Shown: piece by piece, positions 46,922 to 57,867 of the stretch | Position numbering within the stretch: position 1 is the stretch's first letter | How the letters are laid out: every line of letters begins with the position of its first letter | From: Methanosarcina sp. KYL-1 | GTDB taxonomy: Archaea; Halobacteriota; Methanosarcinia; Methanosarcinales; Methanosarcinaceae | Assembly: GCF_024372725.1 (NCBI RefSeq) | Contig: NZ_VOUA01000001.1 | Location: 239,242 to 303,241, forward strand | Length of the DNA: 64,000 nucleotides | Direction of reading: 5' to 3' | The notes under the pieces: model-generated | The model's database searches: none | Seen by the model: the letters and a program-made list of their open reading frames with translations, nothing else | What the model was told of the DNA's origin: nothing | Translations under genes and position numbers: made by a program

Positions 46922-47473
46922 ATGGGACTAGAGATCGTTGTAAAAGACATCCAGGTGGGTGCACAGGCAGAGGTTTCCCGTATCAAAGCCGAAGCTGATG
47001 CAAAGGCCTCCGAGATTATTAATGAGGCTAAAGAAATACAGAAGAAAATGCTCGGAGACAGCCTTGCCAAGGTGGAAGAGGACCTCCAAAAGGTGCACCA
47101 GCAGGTTATATCAAGTGCAAACCTGGAAGTAAAGAGAATTACGCTTAACAAGCGCAAGGAACTTCTGGATAAAGTTTATAATAATACCGTTGAGTCAATC
47201 AAGTCGATGCCAGCATCCAAAAACGAAGAGCTGTTGAAATACGTTATCGACAAGTACGAAGCAAGCGGTGCTAGAGTATATTCTTCTAAGGATTCAGAAG
47301 AGACTGTCCGAAAATTAACTAAATTGACCTACGCTGGTAACATTAACTGTATCGGCGGCATTGTTCTGGAAAGCGAAGACGGAACAATCAGGTTAGACTT
47401 CACATACGATTCAATTCTGAAAAACGTGTATGAGCGTTCGTTGAAACAGATATCTGATATCTTATACGGGTGA
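46922..47473 (+). CDS. ahaE: A1AO ATP synthase subunit E (peripheral stalk)
   Basis: A 183-residue protein. The first 100 residues are a long amphipathic helix (KDIQVGAQAEVSRIKAEADA onward), and the C-terminal part is a small globular domain (NCIGGIVLESEDGTIRLDFT). It pairs with H and docks on the catalytic head. GGAGGTG is seven bases before ATG 46922. Six bases separate its stop from ahaC. Confidence 0.94.
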   Translation: MGLEIVVKDIQVGAQAEVSRIKAEADAKASEIINEAKEIQKKMLGDSLAKVEEDLQKVHQQVISSANLEVKRITLNKRKELLDKVYNNTVESIKSMPASKNEELLKYVIDKYEASGARVYSSKDSEETVRKLTKLTYAGNINCIGGIVLESEDGTIRLDFTYDSILKNVYERSLKQISDILYG

Positions 47474-47479
47474 TGTTCA

Positions 47480-48559
47480 ATGCGGCTTTTTGCGAGATAT
47501 GGGGGGGATAAACCCTCAAAATCCGATAAGAAGAAAAAAGGCACTTCCAACTATGCTTATGCCGTAACCCGTGTGCGTGCGATGAAGAGTAAGCTGCTTC
47601 CCCGGGAGACATACCCGCGGCTTCTCAACATGAGCATTGACGAAATTACCCGTTTTATCCAAGAGTCTGAATACAAAAACGACGTTGATGAATTGGCAAT
47701 GAAATACAGCGGTGGCGACCTGGCAGAACATGCATTAAACATGAATCTTGCGCTCACCTATCGTAAACTGCTCCGGATCACTGCAGGAGAACCAAATTAC
47801 CTTGTTACGGCATACCTGAAAAGGTATGACGTCTGGAATGTAAAAACACTTCTCCGCGGTAAACTGTACAACGCATCCGTTGAAGAGATCCTGGAGTCTC
47901 TGGTTTCTGGCGGGGAGTTAACCTACACCCTCCTGTCGGAGCTTGCAGCCATGGCTACATATCAGGAGATAATTGAGGCCCTGAAAGAGTCTGAATATTA
48001 CCCCCTGCTGCAGGAATTTGACGGAACCAACCTGGCATACATCGAAAACGAACTTGACAAGATGTATTATTCAGGTCTGTTTAATGCAATCGGAAAGCCA
48101 AGGTCCAAGGACCGTAAGCTCTTTGCCAGGTTCATCAAACTGGAAGTCGATGTCAAGAATCTGGGTACCCTCTTCAGGCTGAAAAAAGCGGGAGTTGAGC
48201 AGCTTGACGAGATCATGCCTCTTATGATTGAGGGCGGTCTAGAGCTGAAGATTGAAAAACTCGCATCTCTTCCGTTTGAGCAGTTTGTCGAAGACCTTCG
48301 AAAAACGCAGTACTGGGATGCTATTTCAGGTGTCGTAGGTCCGGACATGGATTCTCTGACTGCCGTGGAAAGCAGACTCACAAGGTACTATCTTGAATCC
48401 GCAACCACTTATTCGCATGTATCTCCGATCTCAATTGTGCCTATAATGGATTATATTATTCACAAGAGCAATGAGGCCAACAACCTCCGGATTATCTTCA
48501 GGGGTAAGGAGGCTGGCCTCGATGATACACTAATTAAAGACCAGTTGGTGGTTATCTAA
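47480..48559 (+). CDS. ahaC: A1AO ATP synthase subunit C (rotor-stalk adaptor)
   Basis: A 359-residue alpha-helical protein of V/A-type C/d class with three related helical bundles. Blocks such as [16 protein letters not shown] (near residue 25) and [14 protein letters not shown] (about 124-137) are characteristic, and an [14 protein letters not shown] repeat of the second occurs near the C-terminus. It joins the central rotor (D, F) to the K ring. The stop overlaps the ahaF start by one base (48559). Confidence 0.94.
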   Translation: MRLFARYGGDKPSKSDKKKKGTSNYAYAVTRVRAMKSKLLPRETYPRLLNMSIDEITRFIQESEYKNDVDELAMKYSGGDLAEHALNMNLALTYRKLLRITAGEPNYLVTAYLKRYDVWNVKTLLRGKLYNASVEEILESLVSGGELTYTLLSELAAMATYQEIIEALKESEYYPLLQEFDGTNLAYIENELDKMYYSGLFNAIGKPRSKDRKLFARFIKLEVDVKNLGTLFRLKKAGVEQLDEIMPLMIEGGLELKIEKLASLPFEQFVEDLRKTQYWDAISGVVGPDMDSLTAVESRLTRYYLESATTYSHVSPISIVPIMDYIIHKSNEANNLRIIFRGKEAGLDDTLIKDQLVVI

Positions 48560-48864
48560 TGGAATTGGCAGTGATCGGAAAGAGCGAGTTTGTCACGGGG
48601 TTCAGGCTGGCTGGTATCAGAAAAGTTTATGAAGTCGTTGATATCCCAACCACCGAGTCCGCGGTAAAATCAGTGCTTGATGATAAGAGTATCGGGATTC
48701 TTGTAATGCATAATGATGACATTGGTAATCTGCCGGAAGTATTAAGGAAAAACTTGAATGAGTCTGTCCAGCCCACAGTGGTAGCCCTGGGAGGATCTGG
48801 AGAAGGCTCAATGAGTTTAAGAGAAAAAATAAAACAAGCGGTAGGTGTTGATCTGTGGAAGTAA
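48559..48864 (+). CDS. ahaF: A1AO ATP synthase subunit F
   Basis: A 101-residue alpha/beta protein. It opens [19 protein letters not shown] with the first strand, has the [13 protein letters not shown] strand (about 42-54) and a C-terminal helix. It is part of the central rotor with D and may regulate rotation. It overlaps ahaC by one base and ahaA by ten bases, showing strong translational coupling. Confidence 0.94.
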   Translation: MELAVIGKSEFVTGFRLAGIRKVYEVVDIPTTESAVKSVLDDKSIGILVMHNDDIGNLPEVLRKNLNESVQPTVVALGGSGEGSMSLREKIKQAVGVDLWK

Positions 48865-50591
48865 AAGGTGAAATTTATCGTGTGGCTGGGCCTGTCGTCA
48901 CCGCTATCGGCTTGCAGGCAAAAATGTATGACCTGGTCAAAGTCGGTAATGAAGGTTTAATGGGTGAAGTCATCCAGATAGTAGGGCCCAAGACCATCAT
49001 CCAGGTATACGAAGAGACAGGAGGTGTCAGGCCAGGGGAGCCCTGTGTATCTACAGGGATGTCTCTGTCAGTGGAACTTGGCCCGGGTCTTCTTTCCAGT
49101 ATTTATGATGGGGTTCAAAGGCCTCTGCACGTCCTGCTTGAGAAAATGGGCAGCTTCATCCAGAGAGGTGTCACTGCAGACGGACTTGACCACAAAAAAC
49201 TATGGGAATTCAAACCCATTGTCAAGAAAGGCGACTTTGTAAAAGGTGGAGAAGTGATCGGTGTTGTTCAGGAAACCGTGAACATCGAACACAAGATCAT
49301 GGTGCACCCTGATGTCTCCGGTACAGTTGCCGATATTAAGAGTGGGAACTTTACGGTAGTAGACACGGTCTGTACCCTTACTGACGGGACCGAACTGCAG
49401 ATGATGCAGAGGTGGCCTGTCAGAAGACCCAGACCTGTGGGGAAAAAACTGCTTCCCACAAGACCTCTGGTTACAGGACAGAGAATCCTTGACGGACTTT
49501 TCCCTGTAGCAAAAGGCGGAACAGCTGCAATCCCCGGACCTTTCGGATCCGGAAAGACCGTTACCCAGCAGCAGCTTGCAAAGTGGAGTGACACCGAAAT
49601 TGTGGTCTACATCGGTTGTGGTGAACGAGGGAACGAAATGGCAGACGTTCTGCACGACTTCCCGGAACTCGAAGACCCGCAGACCGGAAGGCCGCTCATG
49701 GAACGTACCGTCCTTATCGCTAACACTTCAAACATGCCTGTGGCTGCAAGAGAAGCGTCTGTGTACACCGGGATCACCATTGCGGAATACTTCCGTGACA
49801 TGGGCCTTGACGTGTCCCTGATGGCAGACTCCACCTCCAGGTGGGCAGAAGCAATGAGAGAAATCTCCTCCCGTCTGGAAGAAATGCCTGGTGAAGAAGG
49901 TTACCCTGCATATCTGTCTGCAAGGCTTGCCGAATTCTATGAACGTTCCGGTGTTGCAAAATCCCTTTGCGGTGAAACAGGTTCCATTACTGTTATTGGA
50001 GCAGTATCTCCTCCCGGCGGTGACTTCTCAGAGCCTGTTACGCAGAATACCCTGCGTATCGTGAAAGTGTTCTGGGCTCTCGATGCCAAGCTGTCCCAGA
50101 GGCGTCACTTCCCGGCTATCAACTGGCTTAACAGTTACAGCCTGTATAAGGAAAGCCTCGACGGTTGGTTTACTGAGAACGTGGCTCCTGACTATGTGGC
50201 AATGAGGGAAAGGGCAATGGAAATGCTTCAGGTAGAATCCGAACTGCAGGAAATCGTGCAGCTTGTCGGTTCCGATGCCCTTCCGGATGAACAGCAGCTC
50301 CTGCTTGAAATTACCCGTATGATCAGGGAAATCTTCCTGCAGCAGAATGCGTTCCACCCGATAGATACCTACAGCCCGTTCTCCGAGCAGTACAGGATCA
50401 TGCAGGCCATCATGAAGTTCGGAGACGCTGCACAGGAAGCCCTGAAAGCAGGTGCTCTTGTTTCGGATATTATCAAGCTGCCATCAAAGGACGAGCTTCC
50501 CAAGGTCAAGTTCGAGGAGAACTTTGATGCTTCCATGAACGCTGTCCTTGCAAAGATGGATAAGGATTTTGCAGCTCTGGGAGGTAGGTGA
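48855..50591 (+). CDS. ahaA: A1AO ATP synthase catalytic subunit A
   Basis: A 578-residue catalytic subunit. The Walker A motif is GPFGSGKT (228-235); Walker B and arginine regions follow with [18 protein letters not shown]. The non-homologous insertion of A/V-type subunits lies at about 110-190. Three copies alternate with B in the head and make ATP from the ion gradient. The start is GTG at 48855, inside the end of ahaF, with AGGTG upstream. Confidence 0.97.
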   Translation: MEVKGEIYRVAGPVVTAIGLQAKMYDLVKVGNEGLMGEVIQIVGPKTIIQVYEETGGVRPGEPCVSTGMSLSVELGPGLLSSIYDGVQRPLHVLLEKMGSFIQRGVTADGLDHKKLWEFKPIVKKGDFVKGGEVIGVVQETVNIEHKIMVHPDVSGTVADIKSGNFTVVDTVCTLTDGTELQMMQRWPVRRPRPVGKKLLPTRPLVTGQRILDGLFPVAKGGTAAIPGPFGSGKTVTQQQLAKWSDTEIVVYIGCGERGNEMADVLHDFPELEDPQTGRPLMERTVLIANTSNMPVAAREASVYTGITIAEYFRDMGLDVSLMADSTSRWAEAMREISSRLEEMPGEEGYPAYLSARLAEFYERSGVAKSLCGETGSITVIGAVSPPGGDFSEPVTQNTLRIVKVFWALDAKLSQRRHFPAINWLNSYSLYKESLDGWFTENVAPDYVAMRERAMEMLQVESELQEIVQLVGSDALPDEQQLLLEITRMIREIFLQQNAFHPIDTYSPFSEQYRIMQAIMKFGDAAQEALKAGALVSDIIKLPSKDELPKVKFEENFDASMNAVLAKMDKDFAALGGR

Positions 50592-50593
50592 GC

Positions 50594-51976
50594 ATGGTAA
50601 AAGAGTATAAGACAATCACTCAAATTGCAGGGCCTCTTGTCTTTGTCGAGAAAACAGAGCCAGTAGGTTATAACGAAATCGTTAATGTCAACATGCCTGA
50701 CGGTACCACCCGCAGAGGTCAGGTGCTGGACTCTTCAGCGGACATCGTGGTTGTCCAGATTTTTGAAGGTACTGGCGGTCTGAACAAGGATTGCGGTATA
50801 GTTTTCACAGGGGAAACCCTGAAACTTCCTGCATCCATTGACCTCCTCGGCAGGATCCTTTCAGGTGCCGGTGATCCTCTGGACGGCGGGCCCAGGATTG
50901 TGCCAGACCAGCTTCTGGATATCAATGGGGCTGCAATGAACCCGTACGCCAGGATGCCTCCAAAGGATTTCATCCAGACCGGGATTTCCACAATTGATGG
51001 AACAAACACCCTGGTCCGTGGGCAGAAACTGCCTATCTTCTCTGCATCAGGTCTCCCGCACAACGAAATTGCCCTGCAGATCGCAAGGCAGGCTGCTGTG
51101 CCCGGGTCCGAAGCAGAGTTCGCAGTGGTTTTCGCAGCTATGGGTATCACCAATGAAGAAGCTCAGTATTTCATGGGCGACTTCGAAAAGACCGGCGCTC
51201 TGGAAAGGGCAGTTGTGTTCCTTAACCTGGCAGACGACCCTGCTGTCGAGCGTCTCATCACCCCGCGTATGGCCCTGACAGCAGCCGAGTACCTGGCATA
51301 CGAGCATGGCATGCACGTTCTCGTCATCCTGACGGACATAACTAACTATGCAGAAGCTCTCCGTCAGATGGGTGCCGCCCGTAATGAAGTGCCCGGCCGT
51401 CGTGGATACCCTGGTTACATGTACACTGACCTTGCAACTCTCTATGAGCGCGCAGGCATTGTGAAGGGCGCCAAGGGATCCGTTACTCAGATCCCGATCC
51501 TTTCAATGCCCGGTGACGACATCACCCACCCGATCCCTGACCTGTCCGGGTACATTACCGAAGGCCAGATCGTGGTTGCCAGGGAACTTCACAGGAAGGG
51601 TATCTACCCACCCATCAACGTGCTGCCTTCCCTGTCCAGGCTGATGAACTCCGGTATCGGAGGCGACAAGACCAGGGATGACCACAAGGCTGTTTCTGAC
51701 CAGATGTATGCAGGATATGCAGAAGGGCGTGACCTGAGAGGTCTCGTGGCTATCGTCGGTAAGGAAGCCCTGTCCGAAAGAGACACGAAGTTCCTCGAGT
51801 TTGCTGACCTTTTCGAAAACGAGTTTGTAACCCAGGGCAGAAACGAAAACAGGACCATTGCAGAAACCCTGGACATCGGCTGGAAGATTCTAGCACACCT
51901 GCCAATGAACCAGCTGGGTAGGATTGACAACAAGTACATCCAGAAATATCATCCTGCACACAAAAAGGCTCAGTGA
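50594..51976 (+). CDS. ahaB: A1AO ATP synthase regulatory subunit B
   Basis: A 460-residue non-catalytic paralogue of A lacking a Walker A lysine loop. It has the family blocks [14 protein letters not shown] (about 84-97), SASGLPHNE and [22 protein letters not shown]. It binds nucleotide without turnover and forms half of the A3B3 head. ATG at 50594 has GGAGGT upstream and lies two bases past the ahaA stop; a GTG at 50588 overlaps it. Confidence 0.97.
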   Translation: MVKEYKTITQIAGPLVFVEKTEPVGYNEIVNVNMPDGTTRRGQVLDSSADIVVVQIFEGTGGLNKDCGIVFTGETLKLPASIDLLGRILSGAGDPLDGGPRIVPDQLLDINGAAMNPYARMPPKDFIQTGISTIDGTNTLVRGQKLPIFSASGLPHNEIALQIARQAAVPGSEAEFAVVFAAMGITNEEAQYFMGDFEKTGALERAVVFLNLADDPAVERLITPRMALTAAEYLAYEHGMHVLVILTDITNYAEALRQMGAARNEVPGRRGYPGYMYTDLATLYERAGIVKGAKGSVTQIPILSMPGDDITHPIPDLSGYITEGQIVVARELHRKGIYPPINVLPSLSRLMNSGIGGDKTRDDHKAVSDQMYAGYAEGRDLRGLVAIVGKEALSERDTKFLEFADLFENEFVTQGRNENRTIAETLDIGWKILAHLPMNQLGRIDNKYIQKYHPAHKKAQ

Positions 51977-51981
51977 TTACT

Positions 51982-52605
51982 ATGGCTCAAGACGTAAAAC
52001 CAACTCGGTCGGAGCTAATTCAGCTCAAGAAGAAAATCAAGCTCTCTGAAAGTGGGCACAAGCTCCTTAAGATGAAAAGAGACGGTCTTATTCTTGAGTT
52101 CTTTAAGATCCTTAACGAGGCAAGGAACGTCAGAACCGAGCTGGATGCTGCTTACGAAAAAGGCGTGGGGAAAATCAATCTCGCATGTGCTGTGAACGGA
52201 GTGGTTTCTGTTAGGTCAACTGCTTTTACAGCAAAGCAATCCCCTGAAATCCAGCTTTCAGGGCATAACATCATGGGTGTTGTGGTGCCAAAGATCAGCT
52301 CTACTGGAGTCCGCAAACCCCTCTATGAGAGGGGTTACGGTATCATCGGTACAAACTCATATATCGATGAGACTGCAGAAGCCTATGAGGATCTGGTAGA
52401 AAAGATCATTACCGCCGCTGAGCTTGAAACCACAATGAAAAGGCTCCTTAATGAAATCGAGAAGACAAAGAGGCGTGTGAACGCTCTCGAATTCAAAGTC
52501 ATTCCCGAGCTCATTTCAATCATGAAGTACATCCGCTTTACCCTTGAAGAGATGGAAAGGGAAAACACCTTCAGGCTGAAGAGGATCAAGGCAAGAGCCA
52601 AGTGA
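51982..52605 (+). CDS. ahaD: A1AO ATP synthase subunit D (central rotor shaft)
   Basis: A 207-residue protein with two long helices (about 10-60 and 130-200) that form the antiparallel coiled-coil shaft entering the A3B3 head, and a short beta region between. The first helix begins PTRSELIQLKKKIKLSESGH. The ATG at 51982 is chosen (MAQDVKPTRSE) over ATG 51973, which overlaps ahaB. The stop overlaps the GTG of ahaG. Confidence 0.95.
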   Translation: MAQDVKPTRSELIQLKKKIKLSESGHKLLKMKRDGLILEFFKILNEARNVRTELDAAYEKGVGKINLACAVNGVVSVRSTAFTAKQSPEIQLSGHNIMGVVVPKISSTGVRKPLYERGYGIIGTNSYIDETAEAYEDLVEKIITAAELETTMKRLLNEIEKTKRRVNALEFKVIPELISIMKYIRFTLEEMERENTFRLKRIKARAK

Positions 52606-52790
52606 TCAACCCTGACTTAAACATGGCAGCGTATAAGGATCGACCGAATCTGGTTGAAAAAGCAGTAATCAAATTAGGTGAACCCGAAAACCAGGTCCGC
52701 CTGCTTCAGGCAGCCTGGCGGATCTCCCTTTTAATGCTGGTTTTGGGGTTCATTATAATTCTGAAAACTATTCTGCCCAATTTTATGTGA
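52602..52790 (+). CDS. ahaG: Small membrane protein AhaG
   Basis: A 62-residue protein with a hydrophilic N-terminus and a single membrane helix at about residues 40-58 (ISLLMLVLGFIIILKTILP). It is the last gene of the Methanosarcina aha operon. The role of AhaG is not established. GTG at 52602 overlaps the ahaD stop; ATG at 52623 would give 55 residues and is equally plausible. Confidence 0.85.
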   Translation: MINPDLNMAAYKDRPNLVEKAVIKLGEPENQVRLLQAAWRISLLMLVLGFIIILKTILPNFM

Positions 52791-52922
52791 CCGGAATCTT
52801 CGGGATGATTTTTTCATCTCGAGACCTGGCACAAATTTGTTGCTTTTTTAGTTCTTGTGGTTTTTGAGTCTACTTCTTATTAGAAAACTATTTTTACGAC
52901 GAATGTCAATCCTGAATTCTCT

Positions 52923-55223
52923 ATGCAAAACGAAGCCAGACTTCTCCATGTTAGCGGTACGGTGCAGGGTGTGGGTTTCCGCCCGTTCGTATACCGGCTT
53001 GCAAAAGCTCACGGGCTTTTCGGGTATGTGAAAAATCTTGGAAACCACGTTGAGGTCCTTATAGAAGGCAGGCAGGAAAGCCTTGAAGCTTTTATAGCTG
53101 ACCTCCTGCAAAAGAAACCTCCGCTTGCCCGGATTCTGGAGACGAAGGCAAAAAAAGTGCCTTATTGTGCTTATTCCGAGTTTTTCATCGTGGCAAGTGA
53201 ATCCGGGGAATCCAGGGATTCCATAATCCCCCCGGACACGGCCATCTGTGAAGACTGCCGGGCCGAAATCTTTGACCCTGCATCCAGGTATTACCACTAT
53301 CCTTTTACCGTTTGCACGAACTGCGGGCCCCGCTACACAACGGTCCGGTCCCTCCCGTACGACCGGGAACATACCACCATGGCGGATTTTCCCCTCTGCA
53401 GGGAATGTGTTACCGAGTATAATGATCCTGAAAACCGCAGGTACCACGCCCAGCCCGTCTGCTGTCCCGTCTGCGGGCCCATGCTCTGGCTTTCGGACTC
53501 TGAAGGAAAGCTGCTGGAAAAAAACTATGAAGCAATTGCAAAAGCTTCTGACCTGCTCCGGAAGGGGGCAATCCTCTCGGTAAAAGGGTTCGGAGGCTTT
53601 CATATAGCCTGCAGTGCCAGGCAGGAGGAGCCCGTCGCGGAGCTGCGCAGGCGGTTGATTCGCCCGGAGCAGCCCTTTGCGGTAATGGCAAAGGATACGG
53701 GAGTTGTGGAATCCTTTGCAGAACTTGGGAGCGTAAGCCGGGAGTACCTCACATCTTTCCGCCGCCCGATAACCGTGCTTCCGAAGTCTGAAGACTTCAA
53801 CCTGGCCGGACCTGTTGCTCCAGGCCTGCACAATATCGGGGTAATGCTCCCATATACAGGGACTCAGCACCTGCTTTTTGATAGGGTGCCTGAGGCGGTT
53901 TATGTGATGACCTCGGCAAACCTGCCGGGAAGGCCCATGGTCGTTGAAAATGGAGATGCGCTTGAAAAACTCGGGGAAATTGCGGACTTCCATCTCCTCC
54001 ACAACAGGGTCGTTGCAAACCGGAATGATGACACAGTCATCCGGGTTGTGAACGGCCGGGCAGCTTTTATCCGGCGTTCCCGGGGTTTCGTGCCGGAGCC
54101 CATAGAACTGCCTTTTGAGGTCAAATCTTCAATCGGTGTGGGAGCCGAATTGAATTCTACGGTGACGGTTGCAAAAGGAAAGCGGGCTTACCTTTCCCAG
54201 TATATCGGAAACACGGGCCATGTGGAGACCTCAAGGTACCATTCTGAAGTGGCCAGGCACCTGGTCCGGCTTACGGGCATAGAGCCGGAGTACTGGGCAT
54301 GCGACCTTCACCCGGCTTTTTCCACCACCCGCTTTGCAAGGAGCAGAGGCGGGGAAAATGTGCTTCCGGTCCAGCACCACCATGCCCACATCCTGGCCCT
54401 GATGGCCGATAACTCCCTTCCTGCAGATTCCAGAATCCTGGGAATTGCACTGGACGGCGTAGGGTACGGCAGCGACGGTACTATCTGGGGAGGGGAGCTT
54501 TTTGAATCTTCTTATTTCGGATACGAACGCCTGGGCCATCTCCTCCCGCAGCCGATGCCCGGAGGGGACCTTGCAGCAAGAACTCCATCCAGAATGGTGC
54601 TCGGTCTACTTTCCGGCAGCCTTTCGGAAACCGAACTGAAAAAACTGCCCCTTGCTTTTCCCCGTGGGAACCGGGAGTTTGCTGCGGTGCTCCAGCAGCT
54701 AGAAAAGGGGATAAATGTTGTCCTGAGCAGCAGTACCGGGAGAGTGCTGGATGCAGCTGCAGCCCTGCTCGGGATCTGCAGAGAGCGTACTTATGAGGGG
54801 GAGCCGGCAATGAAACTTGAATCCGCTGCAAGTAAGGGCAGCTCCGTAGTCGACCTTCCGATCTCTTTCATAAAATCGGGAGAAACGGGAGTCCCTGTAC
54901 TGGATACTACGGAACTTCTTCTGGGGGTTTATGAGCTGATCGGAAAATATTCTCCTGCTGACCTTGCTTTTGCCTTTGAGGAAAGCCTTGCGAGAGGAGT
55001 TTCGGAGCTTGCTGTTTCTCTTGCCGGGAAAAAAGGTATCGGGACAGTAGGGCTGAGCGGGGGGGTTGCCTATAACGACCACATTACTTCATGTATCGCC
55101 GGGACGGTGCAGGAAGCCGGGCTTGAGTTTCTTGCCCATCGCCGACTCCCCTGCGGAGACGGCTGTATATCTTTTGGGCAGGCGCTAGCAGCCGGAATCC
55201 GCCCTTTTCATACTGAGATTTGA
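52923..55223 (+). CDS. hypF: Hydrogenase maturation carbamoyltransferase HypF
   Basis: A 766-residue multidomain enzyme that makes the cyanide ligand of [NiFe] hydrogenases from carbamoyl phosphate. In order: acylphosphatase domain (about 1-90, GTVQGVGFRPFVYR), two zinc-finger-like repeats with CEDC, CTNCGPRYT and CREC/CPVCGP (about 105-185), a YrdC-like ATP domain (about 200-385), and a Kae1-like domain whose metal histidines lie in VQHHHAHILALMAD (about 481-494). The ATG at 52923 gives the exact family start. It lies about 130 bases after ahaG. Confidence 0.97.
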   Translation: MQNEARLLHVSGTVQGVGFRPFVYRLAKAHGLFGYVKNLGNHVEVLIEGRQESLEAFIADLLQKKPPLARILETKAKKVPYCAYSEFFIVASESGESRDSIIPPDTAICEDCRAEIFDPASRYYHYPFTVCTNCGPRYTTVRSLPYDREHTTMADFPLCRECVTEYNDPENRRYHAQPVCCPVCGPMLWLSDSEGKLLEKNYEAIAKASDLLRKGAILSVKGFGGFHIACSARQEEPVAELRRRLIRPEQPFAVMAKDTGVVESFAELGSVSREYLTSFRRPITVLPKSEDFNLAGPVAPGLHNIGVMLPYTGTQHLLFDRVPEAVYVMTSANLPGRPMVVENGDALEKLGEIADFHLLHNRVVANRNDDTVIRVVNGRAAFIRRSRGFVPEPIELPFEVKSSIGVGAELNSTVTVAKGKRAYLSQYIGNTGHVETSRYHSEVARHLVRLTGIEPEYWACDLHPAFSTTRFARSRGGENVLPVQHHHAHILALMADNSLPADSRILGIALDGVGYGSDGTIWGGELFESSYFGYERLGHLLPQPMPGGDLAARTPSRMVLGLLSGSLSETELKKLPLAFPRGNREFAAVLQQLEKGINVVLSSSTGRVLDAAAALLGICRERTYEGEPAMKLESAASKGSSVVDLPISFIKSGETGVPVLDTTELLLGVYELIGKYSPADLAFAFEESLARGVSELAVSLAGKKGIGTVGLSGGVAYNDHITSCIAGTVQEAGLEFLAHRRLPCGDGCISFGQALAAGIRPFHTEI

Positions 55224-55286
55224 TCAGAAATACAGGAATACAAAATTAAATAAATGATCCGCGCTTAAATAAGAAAGGGAGCAGAA

Positions 55287-55742
55287 ATGGGGCGCGGGAG
55301 TATACGCATTAGAGTAGTGACGAGCAGGGATGAAATCCTTAGCCTGGAGCCCGAGGAAACGGCGGTGCATCTTGCTTTTCGGCCCTCGGACCGGGACCTT
55401 TTTAATCTCCTCAAGACATGCCCGGAGATAGAGCTGCTCCAGCTTCCTGCCTCCTCCTATGATGGTCTTTCAAAGTTCATACGAATGTACCTTACTTCTT
55501 CAGGCATCCACCTGGTAAAAGGAGATGTCAGCGGGCACTGGCATGACCTGAACAACTATTTTGTAATCCCTGCCTATGTGCTCGAAAAAATAAATGAGCT
55601 GAAAGTTCAGGGAAGGACCGAAGACGAGATCATCGGGGAGATTACAAGCATAAGGAAAATCAGCCCCGACATGATCCTTCACCTGCTGCACGGTTTACCC
55701 CCGTCTCAGAGCCCTGAAAGCCCCAGGGCGAACAACGTTTAA
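55287..55742 (+). CDS. DUF1699 family protein
   Basis: A 151-residue soluble protein, matching DUF1699 as found in Methanosarcinales. Recognisable blocks are IRVVTSRDEILSLEPEE, VHLAFRPSDRDLFNLLKTCP (about 26-45, noted by ends) and SGHWHDLNNYFVIP. A C-terminal helix pair contains RTEDEIIGEITSIRKISPDM, which could resemble a DNA-binding helix-turn-helix. The function is unknown. GGGAG stands about eight bases before ATG 55287. It follows hypF by about 60 bases. Confidence 0.8.
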   Translation: MGRGSIRIRVVTSRDEILSLEPEETAVHLAFRPSDRDLFNLLKTCPEIELLQLPASSYDGLSKFIRMYLTSSGIHLVKGDVSGHWHDLNNYFVIPAYVLEKINELKVQGRTEDEIIGEITSIRKISPDMILHLLHGLPPSQSPESPRANNV

Positions 55743-55774
55743 ATATAAATAATTCCGGGATAGTCCCGGCACCT

Positions 55775-57520
55775 TCACCACAGTTTCCACCACTGTTTCT
55801 TTGAAGACTTCTGTTCTTCTATCTGCCTCAGCCCATCGGCAGCAAACTTCTGCTGCATCCGGTATTTCCTGTTTTCTTCATTAAGCCGGGAGACCTCTTC
55901 TTCCTTACTTGCAAGGGTCCCTTTCATCTGCTTTATCAGCTCTTCTTTTGCTTTCAGCTGCTCTTCCAGGTTCGGTCCTTCGTGCCGTTCAGATAGTTTC
56001 TTTTCAAGCAGCCTGATTTTTTCTTCCCCCGAAGCAAGCATAGCCTCGATGGTGTTTATTCTTTTATCCTTCCCTGTGAGCTTCTCTTCAAGTTTCTTGA
56101 CCTCTCCGTTATTTGCCATGACCTCCGAGGCCAGGGTCTTGAGGTCCCTATCCTTTATTGAGATGCTTTCTTGAAGTTTTTCAATGTCCGTTTCCCTTTC
56201 CGAGAGCTTTTCACCAAGAGCCTTTATTTCCTCCTGCTTTGCAGAGAGTTCTTCTAAAAGGTTGTTCACCTCTCCGGACCTTTCCGAAAGCCGGGTTTCG
56301 AACTCCTCTATTTCTACATATTTCCTTTCAAGTTTCTCCCGGAGGTCCTGCATCTCCGCATTATTTTCCTGGATCCTTGCTTCAAAAGCTATTATCGTTT
56401 CTTCTTTTTCACTCAGCTGAGTTGAAATCTCCTTTAGTTTCTCCTCTTTTTCAGTGACCTTGCTTTCGAATTCCTTTAGCTTCTCCTCTTTCTCAGCGAT
56501 CCTGCCTTCGAATTCCTTTAGCTTTTCATCTTTTTCATTGATCTTGCTTTCGAATTCCTTTAGCTTTTCATCTTTCTTGGCGAGATGGTTTTCAAAGCCT
56601 TTTATGTTTTCATCCTTTCCAGCGATCCTGCCTTCAAGTTCTTCTATTGTCCCGTCTTTTTTGATTAGCTGGTTTTCAAAGCTTTTTATTGCTTCATCCT
56701 TCTCTGCGATCTGCAGCCCGAAAGATTCGAGTTTGCTGTCTTTTTCAGAGACAAGTTTCCCAAGTTCTTCCAGCCTTGTGTTTCTGTTTGCAAGCTCCCC
56801 TTCAAGGGTTTTGATCGTTTCGGAAGGGCCGGAAAGCTGCTCCTCCAGAGCTTTGATTTTTGCGGTTCCTGATTCAAGCTCCCCCTCAAGCCTGCAGTTT
56901 ATTTTTTCGCTTTCAGCAAGCTGTTCCTCAAGTTTTTTCAGGTTTTCTTCCCTGTTTGCAAGCTTTGTTTCCAGGCTCTTGAGTTCCATATCCTTGCTTG
57001 TGAGCTGCAAGCGGAGGGAATTTGTGTGAGGGTCCTGCATTTCTTTTATTTCTTCTTGCTCGGGAGTTAAAGGCACGGCCTCTTCACTTTCAAAAGCCTG
57101 GACTTCCTCTTCCTCCGAAAGCAGGCTGAGCTGCCCCCTTGAGTTTTCACAAATCTCCGCCCAGGCAAGGACGCAGGCTATAGGAGTAATCCTCCTGAAC
57201 ACGCTATCTCCTATCTTGCAGCCGTAGACTCTGTGGGCAATATGCCCTTCCACGGTGTTAAGGTCCAGGTTCGGGTCTCCCAGCCTGGCATTCATAGCGC
57301 TTCCTTTCTTTGCCTGTCCGCCGTTTGCCTTCAGGACCTCAATGGCTTCGGAAAAGACGCTCCAGGGGAGAAACGGCTGGTTTCTCAGGTTGTCAACATA
57401 GATTCCGTCCAGTTCGGCTCGGGCTTCAAAGAATTGTTTCCCGTTCATCAGCGGAATTTGCGTGGGGTTTCCTTTTTTGAAAAATTGCTTTTTTATTTTT
57501 GAGACAACAGGGTCTTCCAT
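55775..57520 (-). CDS. Long coiled-coil protein with unknown N-terminal domain
   Basis: A 581-residue protein. The N-terminal domain (about 1-130, MEDPVVSKIKKQFFKKGNP onward) has a compact composition with ITPIACVLAWAEIC near its end. From about 165 to 560 the sequence is nearly continuous coiled coil: units like EKDEKLKEFE and SEKEEKLKEF repeat in about 21-residue steps. The C-terminus ends KKQWWKLW. SMC-like or cytoskeletal-like scaffolding is possible but there is no ATPase head. The long reverse-strand frame is a shadow of the repeats. It is convergent with the DUF1699 gene. Confidence 0.8.
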   Translation of the reverse strand: MEDPVVSKIKKQFFKKGNPTQIPLMNGKQFFEARAELDGIYVDNLRNQPFLPWSVFSEAIEVLKANGGQAKKGSAMNARLGDPNLDLNTVEGHIAHRVYGCKIGDSVFRRITPIACVLAWAEICENSRGQLSLLSEEEEVQAFESEEAVPLTPEQEEIKEMQDPHTNSLRLQLTSKDMELKSLETKLANREENLKKLEEQLAESEKINCRLEGELESGTAKIKALEEQLSGPSETIKTLEGELANRNTRLEELGKLVSEKDSKLESFGLQIAEKDEAIKSFENQLIKKDGTIEELEGRIAGKDENIKGFENHLAKKDEKLKEFESKINEKDEKLKEFEGRIAEKEEKLKEFESKVTEKEEKLKEISTQLSEKEETIIAFEARIQENNAEMQDLREKLERKYVEIEEFETRLSERSGEVNNLLEELSAKQEEIKALGEKLSERETDIEKLQESISIKDRDLKTLASEVMANNGEVKKLEEKLTGKDKRINTIEAMLASGEEKIRLLEKKLSERHEGPNLEEQLKAKEELIKQMKGTLASKEEEVSRLNEENRKYRMQQKFAADGLRQIEEQKSSKKQWWKLW

Positions 57521-57867
57521 GCGTGGGCCTCATGACAGTCGTAGTTTCTGGATTATAATAAGCGTAACATTTAATAAAAGTTATGTGATTCTGCCGTAAA
57601 TTTGTAGAGTGAATAATCCGGGCTTCCGGCAGAGGCGGCTTAGCCTACCCCATAAAAAGGGCTTCAATGTTTAAAAGCTGGTCATATCTTCTGGAGATGG
57701 CAGTAGTTAATTACAAGTTTTCCAGGTACAATGGCAGAAGCTTGCGAATTCTGTTCTTTTGCCTCGACACTTATATATACTATGGAAATGTATGGCGAGC
57801 GTCTATCTGAATATAAATATATAGTTTATATTTGGGGCTTCATCCGGAAATTACGCCCTGCTGAAAA

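Noticed and set aside
56454..57029. Ser/Phe-rich 191-codon plus-strand gene
   Set aside because: Antisense shadow of the coiled-coil repeats.
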